Shown here: piece after piece, positions 24,129-31,718 of the stretch
How positions within the stretch are numbered: the first letter of the stretch is position 1
Layout: every line of letters starts with the position of its first letter
Origin: UBA8079 sp965205535
Lineage (GTDB): Bacteria > Pseudomonadota > Alphaproteobacteria > UBA6615
DNA length: 64,000 bases
Assembly: GCA_965205535.1 (NCBI GenBank)
Contig: CBDBHH010000005.1
Span: 1,488,001-1,552,000, forward strand
Reading direction: 5' to 3'
Notes under the pieces: generated by a model
What the model saw: only the letters and a program-made list of their open reading frames with translations
Databases searched by the model: none
Told to the model about the DNA's origin: nothing
Program-made: the position numbers and the translations under genes

Positions 24129-24845
24129 ATGCGCCATCGTGGATATCGCTACAAGCTCCGGCCCACAGACGATCAGACCGTCCTGTTCGCCCGGTTCGCC
24201 GGGGTCTGCCGGCTGGTCTACAATCTGGCCCTCGAGCAGCGCAAGCGACGCGCCCAGAAGACCCTGGCGAGGCGCACACGTGGATCGCGCCGGTATGCCA
24301 AGGCCCGGGCCCGGGTCGCACGGCTGGCCGCCCGTCAGGCGCGGATCCGCCGGGACTGGCACCATCGGGTCTCTCGCGATCTGGCCGGGCAATTTGGAAC
24401 GGGGGTCCTGGAAGACCTCAATACCGCTGGCATGACCGCGAGTGCGCGGGGTACGGCCGCGGCACCGGGGACCAATGTGCGGGCCAAGGCTGGCCTCAAC
24501 CGGGCGATCCTGAACCAGGGCTGGCATCTCTTTGAAACACTCCTCGATTACAAGCTCGAGGAGCGTGGCGGACATCTGGTGAAGGTGCCCGCCCACCGTA
24601 CGTCGCAGACCTGTGCTGCGTGCGGGACCGTCGACCCGGAAAGCCGCGAGAGCCAAGCGTCTTTCCGTTGTCGCAGATGCGGTCGCCGCGCCAACGCAGA
24701 CTACAATGCTGCGATCAATATCCTGCGGCGGAACACGTCGTCGATGGTCGTGGAGGATGGGCATTGGCCCTCCGTTGAAGCGATAACCGGACGGGGTCGC
24801 CAGACCCCTGAAAATCCCCATCCTTCAGGGTGGGGAAGATGTTAA
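24129..24845 (+). CDS. tnpB: internally deleted TnpB (RuvC-I lost)
   Basis: A 238-residue derivative of the RNA-guided nuclease TnpB, which is normally about 370-400 residues. The N-terminal about 40 residues (YRYKLRPTDDQTVLFARFAG, then VYNLALEQRKR) are joined in frame to the C-terminal half (RAQKTLARRTRGS onward). The missing middle contains the recognition lobe and the first RuvC Asp (GIDxG). The RuvC Glu (VLEDLNTAGM), the four-Cys zinc finger (CAACG, CRRCG) and the last RuvC Asp (ANADYNAAIN) remain. The stop lies in the right-end hairpin, as is common for tnpB. It cannot be a normal nuclease. Confidence 0.8.
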   Translation: MRHRGYRYKLRPTDDQTVLFARFAGVCRLVYNLALEQRKRRAQKTLARRTRGSRRYAKARARVARLAARQARIRRDWHHRVSRDLAGQFGTGVLEDLNTAGMTASARGTAAAPGTNVRAKAGLNRAILNQGWHLFETLLDYKLEERGGHLVKVPAHRTSQTCAACGTVDPESRESQASFRCRRCGRRANADYNAAINILRRNTSSMVVEDGHWPSVEAITGRGRQTPENPHPSGWGRC

Positions 24846-24883
24846 GAAATCAAAAACGAAAGAGAAAAAGCGAAACCAGAATT

Positions 24884-25429
24884 ATGATCCCACGGAATCG
24901 ACGCGTTACCCCGAATGATCTTATCCGAGTGGCGGAGCTGCTGGGCATTCCACGCCATGACCTCAGCTGGGTCTTTGGCAAGAGTCCCGCGATTATGGGA
25001 AAGCTAATTCACACTGACGTCCGCGAGGAGCCGGTCCATGACGAGATGGTCAGCATCTTGACCCGCCTCCTGGATGAGGATCCGGATCTCGTCCCGGTTG
25101 CCCGCCCTCCGAGCTATCGCGAAATGTACACGATCGTCAAAGAGTATGAGCCGGAACTCACGGAAGGTGAGTTCGCAATCTACATGGGCCAGCATCCCGC
25201 CACCGGGTACAGCCGCATACGCTCAACGATCGGCGATACCACGGAAGACACGCCGACGATGATCAGGGCGTTTGATTGCCTGAACAAGCTCATCCAAAGG
25301 GACGGGGCGAAAGGCTGGAAGCGCTGGAAGGACTATGTGCTCGCCGAGGCGAAGTGCCGCGGGCTCGACGTGGTTGGTATGCGCAACGGCTGGGGTTCGC
25401 GCAAGCGCCGAGCCGGTGCGGCCGGTTAG
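24884..25429 (+). CDS. unknown protein with two HTH-like repeats
   Basis: A 181-residue protein; the start is at ATG 24884, chosen because the small upstream ORF would end there in an ATGA overlap once the mobile element is removed. Two segments look like related helical, XRE-like units: about 10-72 (NDLIRVAELLGIPRHDLSWVF to LTRLLDEDPDLVP) and about 78-140 (REMYTIVKEYEPELTEGEFA to FDCLNKLI). Each ends with a 'TRLLD' or 'NKLI' helix. A basic tail (GSRKRRAGAAG) follows. I do not recognise the family; a DNA-binding regulator is plausible. It overlaps the convergent repressor gene by 4 bp. Confidence 0.55.
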   Translation: MIPRNRRVTPNDLIRVAELLGIPRHDLSWVFGKSPAIMGKLIHTDVREEPVHDEMVSILTRLLDEDPDLVPVARPPSYREMYTIVKEYEPELTEGEFAIYMGQHPATGYSRIRSTIGDTTEDTPTMIRAFDCLNKLIQRDGAKGWKRWKDYVLAEAKCRGLDVVGMRNGWGSRKRRAGAAG

Positions 25430-26115
25430 TAGCGCCCGAAAGGCAGTGACCACATCGTAATAAGGTGCAGCGCCTCGACGTCGTCGCTCGCGAACGTGAC
25501 GGTGTCGTCTCTGTCCTGGAAGTAGAGAGTCACGCTGTCGCCGCTCAGCGCACCCAGCATCCCGATTTCACCGATCCCGTTTCTCAGGCGACACACGACA
25601 GGGGTGTCGATGCCTGGCGGGATGATCGGATTGATATAGGCAATCGACAGGGCGGGCATGTAGGGCGCGAGCCGGTCGTCATACACGAGCGTCGCGTAGG
25701 CGTTACGGACCTCTTCCAGGGGAGGCGGGCGCTCGAGATAATCGACGGGTTGTAGGGGTTCGAAGCTGACGACTGTTCTCTCGCCCTTGCGTTCGGTCGG
25801 TGTTCCGTAGATCGGGATCGAGGCAAAAGACAAGGGGTCGTCGGGAGGGCTGCTGACGGTCGGTGCAACCTCGAGCAACGGGTAGCGGCTGCCGGGCTCC
25901 AGGAGTTCGCGCTCATTTACGCCGAGGAACCTCGCCAGGGTATGGCGCACGATGGGGCGCAGGAATTCCGGCTTGTCCTGCCAGTATTGCGCCAGATAGT
26001 TCTCGCTCTTCCCAATACCCAAGCTGACGCTTCGCGCGCTGTGCCCGCGGCTGCGAATTAGCTCTCTGATCGCCTTTTTGTGGGCGGCGAGCTCGGATTC
26101 TTCGGTGTCAGACAT
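25426..26115 (-). CDS. LexA/CI-like HTH repressor lacking the S24 catalytic Ser
   Basis: A 229-residue phage-repressor-like protein starting at ATG 26115. The N-terminal HTH (AIRELIRSRGHSARSVSLGIGKSENYLAQY) resembles repressors of alphaproteobacterial prophages. A Pro/Ser linker leads to a C-terminal S24-type fold (SIPIYGTPTERK, then VDYLERPPPLEEVRNAYATLVYDDRLAPYM). Where active repressors have GDSMxP, this one has DDRLAP, so the self-cleaving Ser is absent; a Lys at the second catalytic position is also not evident. It would be a stable, non-inducible repressor. AACAATTTT repeats lie 36-55 bp upstream. Confidence 0.7.
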   Translation of the reverse strand: MSDTEESELAAHKKAIRELIRSRGHSARSVSLGIGKSENYLAQYWQDKPEFLRPIVRHTLARFLGVNERELLEPGSRYPLLEVAPTVSSPPDDPLSFASIPIYGTPTERKGERTVVSFEPLQPVDYLERPPPLEEVRNAYATLVYDDRLAPYMPALSIAYINPIIPPGIDTPVVCRLRNGIGEIGMLGALSGDSVTLYFQDRDDTVTFASDDVEALHLITMWSLPFGRY

Positions 26116-26150
26116 TGAAGAAGGTGTAAGCCACCGAGTACCCAATAATC

Positions 26151-26170
26151 AACAATTTTGAACAATTTTT
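26151..26170. promoter_or_regulatory. tandem AACAATTTT repeats (candidate operator)
   Basis: AACAATTTT occurs at 26151-26159 and 26161-26169, spaced one helical turn, just upstream of the repressor gene start. This is a plausible autoregulatory operator for the LexA/CI-like protein. There is no direct evidence. Confidence 0.4.
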
Positions 26171-26190
26171 GGAACTATGAACGACTCCCA

Positions 26191-26207
26191 CCTAACGTGA
26201 TGTTAGG
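26191..26207. promoter_or_regulatory. perfect inverted repeat CCTAAC-N5-GTTAGG
   Basis: A dyad of two 6-bp arms around GTGAT, 76 bp upstream of the repressor ATG. It could be a second operator or a weak hairpin. No T run follows, so it is not a terminator. Confidence 0.35.
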
Positions 26208-26321
26208 AAGGAGTTTCGCGGTGCATTGACGAGCTGGTGCCCGTCATACGCTCGATGGAACGGATGGAGTTTCCTTTAGGGAATTATATACGATAGTGTC
26301 CAAATAACTCTTGACCCGCCG

Positions 26322-26560
26322 TGTCTGACGTCAGCACCCGTGGGACAGAATTGAGGATTTGAATAACGGAGGATTTCTGGTTCATCTTATCGATTAGGAG
26401 ATCGAGATGACGAAGAAGCCCCAGACATCGAAAGACGCCGCCGGCAAGGTGGTTAAGAACATCCGCCGCAAGACGCGGCAAACCTATTCAGCTGAAGAGA
26501 AAATCCGCATCGTCTTGGCGGGCCTGCGTGGCGAGGAAAGCATCTCGGTGCTGTGCCGCC
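26322..26560 (+). mobile_element. 239-bp partial copy of the IS3-family element
   Basis: By eye the sequence is identical to the reverse complement of 20605-20843: the orfA-side inverted repeat (TGTCTGACGTCAG...TGGGACA), the leader, and the first about 51 codons of orfA, starting at 26407. It breaks off at 26560 inside orfA and joins an adenylate cyclase gene fragment. Its IS end faces the toxin-antitoxin segment, as does the end of the complete copy. Confidence 0.9.
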
Positions 26561-26822
26561 CGGTTGGCAGGTGCGCGTCGGGCTTCATTTCGGACCCGTG
26601 GTCGCCGGCGTGGTTGGCCGGCGAAAATTCATGTTCGATTTATGGGGCGACACGGTGAATGTCGCGTCCCGGGTATCGGATCAGGCGGAGCCCGGCACCG
26701 TGCTTCTGTCCGGAGATGCCTGGAGAAAAATAGAGGCGTCGGCGACGGGACAGAGCCGCGGGATGGTGCCACTAAAAGGCAAGGGTGACGTGGAGCTTGT
26801 CGAGGTCACCGCGGTCGACTGA
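26561..26822 (+). pseudogene. C-terminal fragment of a class III adenylate/guanylate cyclase
   Basis: About 86 residues remain, fused in frame to nothing meaningful at the IS junction. GWQVRVGLHFGPVVAGVVG and then FDLWGDTVNVASRVSD are the conserved C-terminal half of the class III cyclase catalytic domain, including the Asp/Asn-containing WGDTVNVASR motif that contacts nucleotide and metal. The first metal-binding Asp and all N-terminal regions are lost. GC content matches the core genome, so this marks the right border where the island cut into a chromosomal gene. Confidence 0.85.
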
Positions 26823-26860
26823 TCCTGCGAGTGCCGTGCCGGTAGCCGCACACTGGCTCC

Positions 26861-27727
26861 TTAGTCTTTGTAGCGTTCCTGAATGCCGTCCCAGCGGGGC
26901 ATTTCTACGATGTCGAGATATTCCGGGAAACTTAACCCGGTGTTGGCGAGTTTGAGTTCGCCGCTCTTGATGTCGGCCAGGGTGTCGCGGATCGTGCGTG
27001 CCGTGAGCATCAATGTCGTGATGCCGTAGCTGGCGATGCTGTAACCGATCTCTCCCAGTTCCGCCGGCCCGAGCAGCGGCGTGACGCCGCCCTCGATCAT
27101 GTTGGCCAGCTGCGGGACGGGCAACTCTTCACAGGTGCGGCGCATGTCCTCAACTGAGGTTGGTGCCTCGACGAACAGCGCGTCGGCCCCCGCCTTCATG
27201 TAGCGCTCGCCGCGCCGCAGCGCCTCGTCGAGGCCGTCGGTGGCAATGGCGTCGGTGCGCGCGATGATGAACGTGTCGGGGTTCAGTCGCTCACCGGCAC
27301 AGGCGCGCAACTTTTCTTCCATCTCCTCGGCGGGCACGATGCGCTTGCCGGCCATATGGCCGCAGCGCTTGGGGGCGACCTGATCCTCGATGAAGATCGC
27401 CTGCGCACCGATCTTCTCATAATGGTTCAGCGTGTAGACGGCGTTCTTGACGTCGCCATAGCCGGTATCGACATCGACCAGGCAGGGCAGGTCGGTGACG
27501 GCGAGGATATCGCGGACCCCGGCGGATATCTCGCCGAGCCCGAGCAGGCCGATGTCGGGCGCGCCGTAGCGCGCACCGACGATCTGGAAGCCGCCGATCA
27601 TGAAGGCATCGAAGCCGGTCTGCTCGATGATCCGTGCGGTCAGTGCGTCGTGGGCGCCGGGAATAACAAGCGGTGAAGCCTCATTGGCGAGCTGGCGGAA
27701 TGTCTTTCTTTCGGTCACGTTCACCAC
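26861..27727 (-). CDS. isocitrate lyase/PEP mutase superfamily enzyme
   Basis: A 288-residue (beta/alpha)8 enzyme of the PEP mutase/isocitrate lyase superfamily, which makes or breaks C-C or P-C bonds next to a carboxylate with Mg2+. The N-terminus has IPGAHDALTARIIEQTGF. The metal site is DVDTGYGD near 84-91. The gating loop carries PKRCGHMAGK near 123-132, in place of the KKCGH of isocitrate lyase. The pattern fits oxaloacetate decarboxylase, 2-methylisocitrate-lyase-like or dimethylmalate lyase branches. The start is 1 bp from the end of the upstream NIPSNAP gene, so the two are co-transcribed. Confidence 0.85.
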   Translation of the reverse strand: MVNVTERKTFRQLANEASPLVIPGAHDALTARIIEQTGFDAFMIGGFQIVGARYGAPDIGLLGLGEISAGVRDILAVTDLPCLVDVDTGYGDVKNAVYTLNHYEKIGAQAIFIEDQVAPKRCGHMAGKRIVPAEEMEEKLRACAGERLNPDTFIIARTDAIATDGLDEALRRGERYMKAGADALFVEAPTSVEDMRRTCEELPVPQLANMIEGGVTPLLGPAELGEIGYSIASYGITTLMLTARTIRDTLADIKSGELKLANTGLSFPEYLDIVEMPRWDGIQERYKD

Positions 27728-28351
27728 CTAGCGCAACGGGGAAAACGGAGCCGCAAACAGCAGCTTGTTGTCCTGGGTGATGATCGCGCCCTTGGGTGAT
27801 CCTTTCGGTGGCCAGACACCCTTCGCCACGCCCTCGGCGCGCACCTGCGCGCGGTGCTCGAAGCTCTCATAGGGCCAGATGTGGACGTATTTGTTGAGGC
27901 CACCGATTTCGCTGTGCATGACCATGGCGCAGGGCGAAAGCTCCATGCGCGCCTCGATCGCATCCTTCCAGCCGTTGATGATGCCGGGCATGGTGCCGGC
28001 GTTCACCGAATATTCGCGATACTCGAACAGCGGTCCGTGCTCGCCGCTCAGGAACTCGGTCATGAAAGGGAACGGTATGAAGACCTCGGCCTTCATATTG
28101 TGGATCATGGCGGCGATATCGGGCGGCCAGACGCTGGTCTTGACCGCCTCGGCGCGCACAGCCTCGCGCGCTGCAAGGTTCTCATAGGGCCAGATATGGA
28201 CGACTTCGTTCAGCGGCCCGACTTCGGAAACGAAGACGGCAGACACGGGCGACAATTGCTTGCGGCCATTCTCATAGGCGGCCTCGAAGGCCTCGAGGAA
28301 TGCGGGAACCATGCGCAGCTTCAGCCGGTAGGTGCGTACGTCGTAGATCAT
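27728..28351 (-). CDS. NIPSNAP family protein (two domains)
   Basis: A 207-residue protein of two NIPSNAP ferredoxin-like (dimeric alpha-beta barrel) domains. The first (about 1-100) contains YDVRTYRLK and VVHIWPYENLAAREAVR; the second (about 108-205) contains EYREYSVNAG and YVHIWPYESFEHRAQVR. Bacterial members are often next to catabolic enzymes and may bind or process small hydrophobic compounds; their activity is largely unknown. It is coupled to the PEP-mutase-type gene. Confidence 0.85.
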   Translation of the reverse strand: MIYDVRTYRLKLRMVPAFLEAFEAAYENGRKQLSPVSAVFVSEVGPLNEVVHIWPYENLAAREAVRAEAVKTSVWPPDIAAMIHNMKAEVFIPFPFMTEFLSGEHGPLFEYREYSVNAGTMPGIINGWKDAIEARMELSPCAMVMHSEIGGLNKYVHIWPYESFEHRAQVRAEGVAKGVWPPKGSPKGAIITQDNKLLFAAPFSPLR

Positions 28352-28450
28352 GTTGTTTCCCCCTGAGATGCGTGCGGCTGTTGGTTTTGTTGGTGATCAG
28401 TCTGACCCGCCCCCGAGCGCCGGTCCAGTTGGTTTCGGCGCCGTTCGACC

Positions 28451-29338
28451 TTAGCCCTCGGTCGTCGGAAGGGGGCGTTGGACGCCGCGCGCGACGTCCC
28501 GGCGCGCCATGTAAGTCGTACCGACGACAATGATTCCGGCACCAATCCAGGTCCAGACGTCAGGGAATTCGGCGAAGACCACGTAGCTGATCACGGCGGC
28601 CCAGACCATGCGCATTGCGCTGACCGGTTCGACAAGGCTGACATCCGCGAGCTTGTAGGCGTGGGTAAACAGCAGATGGCCCGTGGTGCCGCAGAGGCCG
28701 ATTGCGACCAGCCAGACAAGTTGTTCGAGGTTGGGCCACTGCCAGACGAACAGGGCCGGAATCAGGGTCACCGGCGTCATCAGCAACGTGACATAGGCGA
28801 CGATCGTGGTCGGCGAATCATGGCGCGACAGCATCTTCGCCATGACTTTCGAGTTGGAGACCAGCAGGACGGCCATGAGAACCAATATGGTGCCGAGATT
28901 GATTTCCACGAAACCCGGCCGTACGACGACGAATGCACCCGCGACGGCGAGCGATATGCCAAGCCAGCGGCGCGGTCCGACCCGTTCGCCGAGAAACAGT
29001 ATCGCCAGCAGGGCGACGAAAACTGGCCCGACCAGGCTGACGGCGGCGACGTCGCCCACGGGGATCAGCGCCAGCGACGAGACCATGCAGATCATCGCCG
29101 CAGCATTCACCAAACCCCGGCCGAGATGCCAGGGCAACATCTCGGTATGAAACAGACCGAAGCCGAGCCGCGCGATGACCGGGACGAAAATAATCAGACC
29201 GAAAAACCCGCGAAAGAATGCGACCTCGAACGCGTGCAGACCTTCTTCTGTCGTCAGATAGCGGACGATGTTGTGCATCGTTGCGGCGGACGCTGATGCG
29301 CCCACCACCAACAAGATCGCCTTTACCGAATTCGCCAT
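28451..29338 (-). CDS. DMT-family (EamA) permease
   Basis: A 295-residue inner-membrane transporter with about ten hydrophobic helices in two EamA repeats (about 5-135 and 150-280). The first repeat ends with FLGERVGPRRWLGISLAVAGAFVV, the typical EamA repeat end. Such carriers export or import amino acids, nucleotides or other metabolites; the substrate is not readable. It diverges from the SDR gene at 29469 with a 130-bp gap. Confidence 0.88.
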   Translation of the reverse strand: MANSVKAILLVVGASASAATMHNIVRYLTTEEGLHAFEVAFFRGFFGLIIFVPVIARLGFGLFHTEMLPWHLGRGLVNAAAMICMVSSLALIPVGDVAAVSLVGPVFVALLAILFLGERVGPRRWLGISLAVAGAFVVVRPGFVEINLGTILVLMAVLLVSNSKVMAKMLSRHDSPTTIVAYVTLLMTPVTLIPALFVWQWPNLEQLVWLVAIGLCGTTGHLLFTHAYKLADVSLVEPVSAMRMVWAAVISYVVFAEFPDVWTWIGAGIIVVGTTYMARRDVARGVQRPLPTTEG

Positions 29339-29468
29339 GGCATCTTCAGTATCATCGTGCGCCAGCTTTTAGGAATGTTCCGCTGGATGCTGGCGGTGTG
29401 TTTCCGATTTAGAAGCATGCCGGATGTAATTAAAGTCGCTCTCCCAGAATGCACAGGTATGTCATCAG

Positions 29469-30215
29469 ATGAACCAGATCGATTTGGCGGGACGCAATGC
29501 CATCGTAACCGGGGCCGCCCAGGGTATTGGCCGGGCGATTGCCGCACGTCTGCTGGAGTCCGGTGCGCGCATCTGGTTGTGGGACATAGACGAGGCGATG
29601 GTTGTGGCGACCGCTGCCGAACTGGGAGAGGGCGTGTATCCCATGGCGGTCGATGTCGCGGATCCCGATGCGGTGGAGACCGCGGCGCGCGAAGTCGCGC
29701 AACAGGCCGGGCAGATCGACATCCTGGTCAACAATGCGGGAATTTCCGGTGCGAATGCGCCGTTATGGGATTATCCGACGGACGAATGGCAGCGCGTTAT
29801 CGAGATCAATCTCAACGGCGTTTTCTACTGCTGCAAGGCGGTCGTGCCCTTCATGAAGGACACCGGCTACGGGCGGATCGTCAACATGGCGTCGGTCGCG
29901 GGCAAGGAGGGCAATCCCAACGCGTCCGCCTACAGCTCTTCAAAGGCGGCGGTCATCGCGTTGACGAAGTCGCTCGGCAAGGAACTCGCCGGTCATGACA
30001 TCGCCGTCAACTGCGTGACCCCGGCGGCGGCGCGAACGGCGCTTTTCGACCAGATGAAACAGGAGCATGTCGACTACATGTTGTCGAAAATTCCCCGCGA
30101 GCGCTTTGTCAAGGTTGAAGAGATCGCGGGGATGGTGGCCTGGCTTGTCTCGGCAGAAAACGCCTTCACCACCGCCGCCACGTTCGACCTCAGCGGCGGG
30201 CGCGCGACCTACTAG
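29469..30215 (+). CDS. SDR family oxidoreductase (FabG-like)
   Basis: A 248-residue classical SDR with a complete active site: nucleotide loop TGAAQGIG at 13-20, NNAG near 90, Ser in NMASVAG, and YSSSK (the YxxxK motif) near 157-161. The C-terminal end DLSGGRATY is typical. It probably reduces a ketone or oxidises an alcohol with NAD(P)H in a catabolic route shared with the downstream VOC, SDR and LLM genes. Confidence 0.9.
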   Translation: MNQIDLAGRNAIVTGAAQGIGRAIAARLLESGARIWLWDIDEAMVVATAAELGEGVYPMAVDVADPDAVETAAREVAQQAGQIDILVNNAGISGANAPLWDYPTDEWQRVIEINLNGVFYCCKAVVPFMKDTGYGRIVNMASVAGKEGNPNASAYSSSKAAVIALTKSLGKELAGHDIAVNCVTPAAARTALFDQMKQEHVDYMLSKIPRERFVKVEEIAGMVAWLVSAENAFTTAATFDLSGGRATY

Positions 30216-30345
30216 ACCCGCGGCGCCGGGCTGTGCCCGGGTCAGACTTCAGGACCGGCTTTGCGTAAAGTAGATCGGAATCGTAGTTTCCTTCGGCAGC
30301 ACCCGCGACGGGGCTGGTTTGCGAATGAACCCAGAGGATCAGTCC

Positions 30346-30840
30346 ATGGCTATTTCTCATCTCGAACATTTTCTCGTTGTCGCCCAGGACTATGCGGCGA
30401 CGGTGCGGTGGTATATCGACAATCTCGGTTTCGAGGAGGGTCCGCATCCGGATTTCGGTGCCGATGTCGAGGTCACGTGGCTCTATCTCGGTGATCGCGA
30501 CATCATCCATGTCGTGCCGCCGCGCCCGAACGACGAGGCGCGCCCGGTTCCCGACCCGAACGCGACGCCCGAGGATATTGCGCAAGGAAGCCGACCGATC
30601 CATCACATCGCGTTTCGCGCGTCCAATCGCGTGGAAATGACCGACCGGCTCAAGGAACATGGTGTGACCTATCTTGAGCAACAGGCCAGCAAGGAAGATC
30701 TCTATCAGGTCTTCGTGCGTGACCCGAACGGCATCACGGTCGAACTCAATTTTCCCGCCGAAGAGGCCGCCGACATGGAAGGTCTCGCGCAGCTGGCGTT
30801 GCGCCCGGAGAAGTGGAAAGACGAAGTGCCGACCGGATAG
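30346..30840 (+). CDS. VOC family protein (glyoxalase/dioxygenase fold)
   Basis: A 164-residue vicinal-oxygen-chelate protein. Two beta-alpha-beta-beta-beta units are visible: ISHLEHFLVVAQDYAATVRWYIDNLGF at the N-terminus, and PIHHIAFRASNRVEMTDRL to VFVRDPNGITVELNF. Candidate metal ligands are His near residue 5-7, His near 90 and Glu near 137 (ITVELN). The ATG at 30346 is preceded by GAGGA. It may be a lyase, isomerase or dioxygenase of the surrounding catabolic cluster. Confidence 0.85.
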   Translation: MAISHLEHFLVVAQDYAATVRWYIDNLGFEEGPHPDFGADVEVTWLYLGDRDIIHVVPPRPNDEARPVPDPNATPEDIAQGSRPIHHIAFRASNRVEMTDRLKEHGVTYLEQQASKEDLYQVFVRDPNGITVELNFPAEEAADMEGLAQLALRPEKWKDEVPTG

Positions 30841-30880
30841 TTCCGCGCCGCCAGCACATATACACAAAGGAAAAGACGTT

Positions 30881-31672
30881 ATGGATTTGGGACTGAAAGA
30901 CAAACGCGCGCTCGTGCTCGGTGGTAGCCGGGGCATCGGTTTCGGCATTGCGAACGAGCTCGCCGCCGAAGGCGCACGCGTCATGCTGGCGAGCCGCGAT
31001 GCGGCGGCGTGCGAGGAGGCCGCCGCGCGTATCGCCAAGGCGCACGGTGTCGAGGTGATCGGCCGCCCCTGTGATATGTCGGACCTCGGTTCGGTGGATG
31101 CCACTGCCGCCGCTGCCGTCGCCGAGCTCGGCGGCGTCGACATCCTGATCAACAACACCGGCGGTCCGCCGCTGGGTCCGATCAGCGCCGTCGATACAGA
31201 TAGCTGGGCACAGTATTTCGAGGCGATGGTCATCAGCGTCATTCGGATGACGGGCCATCTCCTGCCGGGTATGCGCGAACGCAAATGGGGCCGAGTTATT
31301 ACCGTGTCGTCGTCGGGCGTGGTCGAGCCGATCCCCGTGCTCGGCATCTCGAACACGCTTCGCGTGGCGTTGGTTAACTGGTCGAAGACGATCGATCTCG
31401 AGATTGCACCGGACGGTGTGACGATCAACGTCATCATGCCGGGGCGGATCGAGACAGACCGGCTGCGTTCCACGCGTGCGGCGATGGCCGAGAAACAAGG
31501 GATCAGCCTCGAGGAGGCCGCCGCGGCGCAGGCCGCCGACATTCCTGTCGGGCGGGTCGGCACGGTCGAGGAATTTGCGGCCCTGGCCGCGTTTCTCGCC
31601 AGCGAGCGGGCGAGTTTCCTGACCGGCCAGGTCTATGCGGTAGATGGCGGCATGATCAGCAGCACGCGCTGA
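30881..31672 (+). CDS. SDR family protein lacking the YxxxK active site
   Basis: A 263-residue SDR starting at ATG 30881, 40 bp after the VOC gene. The nucleotide loop GGSRGIG (about 14-20) is intact and NNTGG replaces NNAG. In the catalytic region, after TVSSSGVVEPIP, the sequence is GISNTLRVAL where YxxxK should be, so both Tyr and Lys are missing. A recognised subgroup of annotated '3-oxoacyl-ACP reductases' shares this feature. Chemistry is therefore uncertain. The C-terminus (VYAVDGGMI) is normal. Confidence 0.85.
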   Translation: MDLGLKDKRALVLGGSRGIGFGIANELAAEGARVMLASRDAAACEEAAARIAKAHGVEVIGRPCDMSDLGSVDATAAAAVAELGGVDILINNTGGPPLGPISAVDTDSWAQYFEAMVISVIRMTGHLLPGMRERKWGRVITVSSSGVVEPIPVLGISNTLRVALVNWSKTIDLEIAPDGVTINVIMPGRIETDRLRSTRAAMAEKQGISLEEAAAAQAADIPVGRVGTVEEFAALAAFLASERASFLTGQVYAVDGGMISSTR

Positions 31673-31718
31673 CATGCCCCTCACTACCGTGACACCTCAG
31701 TTGATCTAGAATGGCGCC

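Larger units (their letters stand above)
23751..24845. mobile_element. IS200/IS605-type element (decayed)
   Basis: The element is about 1095 bp, with divergent tnpA (minus) and tnpB (plus). The left end has hairpin CCCCGG-CGTTCAGG-CCGGGG at 23765-23784. The right end has hairpin CCCCATCC-TTCA-GGGTGGGG at 24816-24835 followed by AAGATGTTAA. Both genes are damaged: tnpA has a frameshift and an internal deletion, and tnpB an internal deletion. Boundaries are inferred from the restored small ORF and could be off by a few bases. Confidence 0.75.

Noticed and set aside
23765..24836. Short CRISPR-like repeats
   Set aside because: Only two different hairpins occur, at the ends of an IS200/IS605 element; there is no repeat-spacer periodicity anywhere in the window.
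20844..26321. Composite transposon carrying the toxin-antitoxin genes
   Set aside because: One flanking IS copy is only a 239-bp fragment lacking its outer end, so the segment could not move as a composite unit in its present form.
17712..26322. Search for an attachment-site repeat of the tRNA-Ser 3' end
   Set aside because: No second copy of the T-arm/acceptor sequence was seen by eye, so no att sites are claimed.
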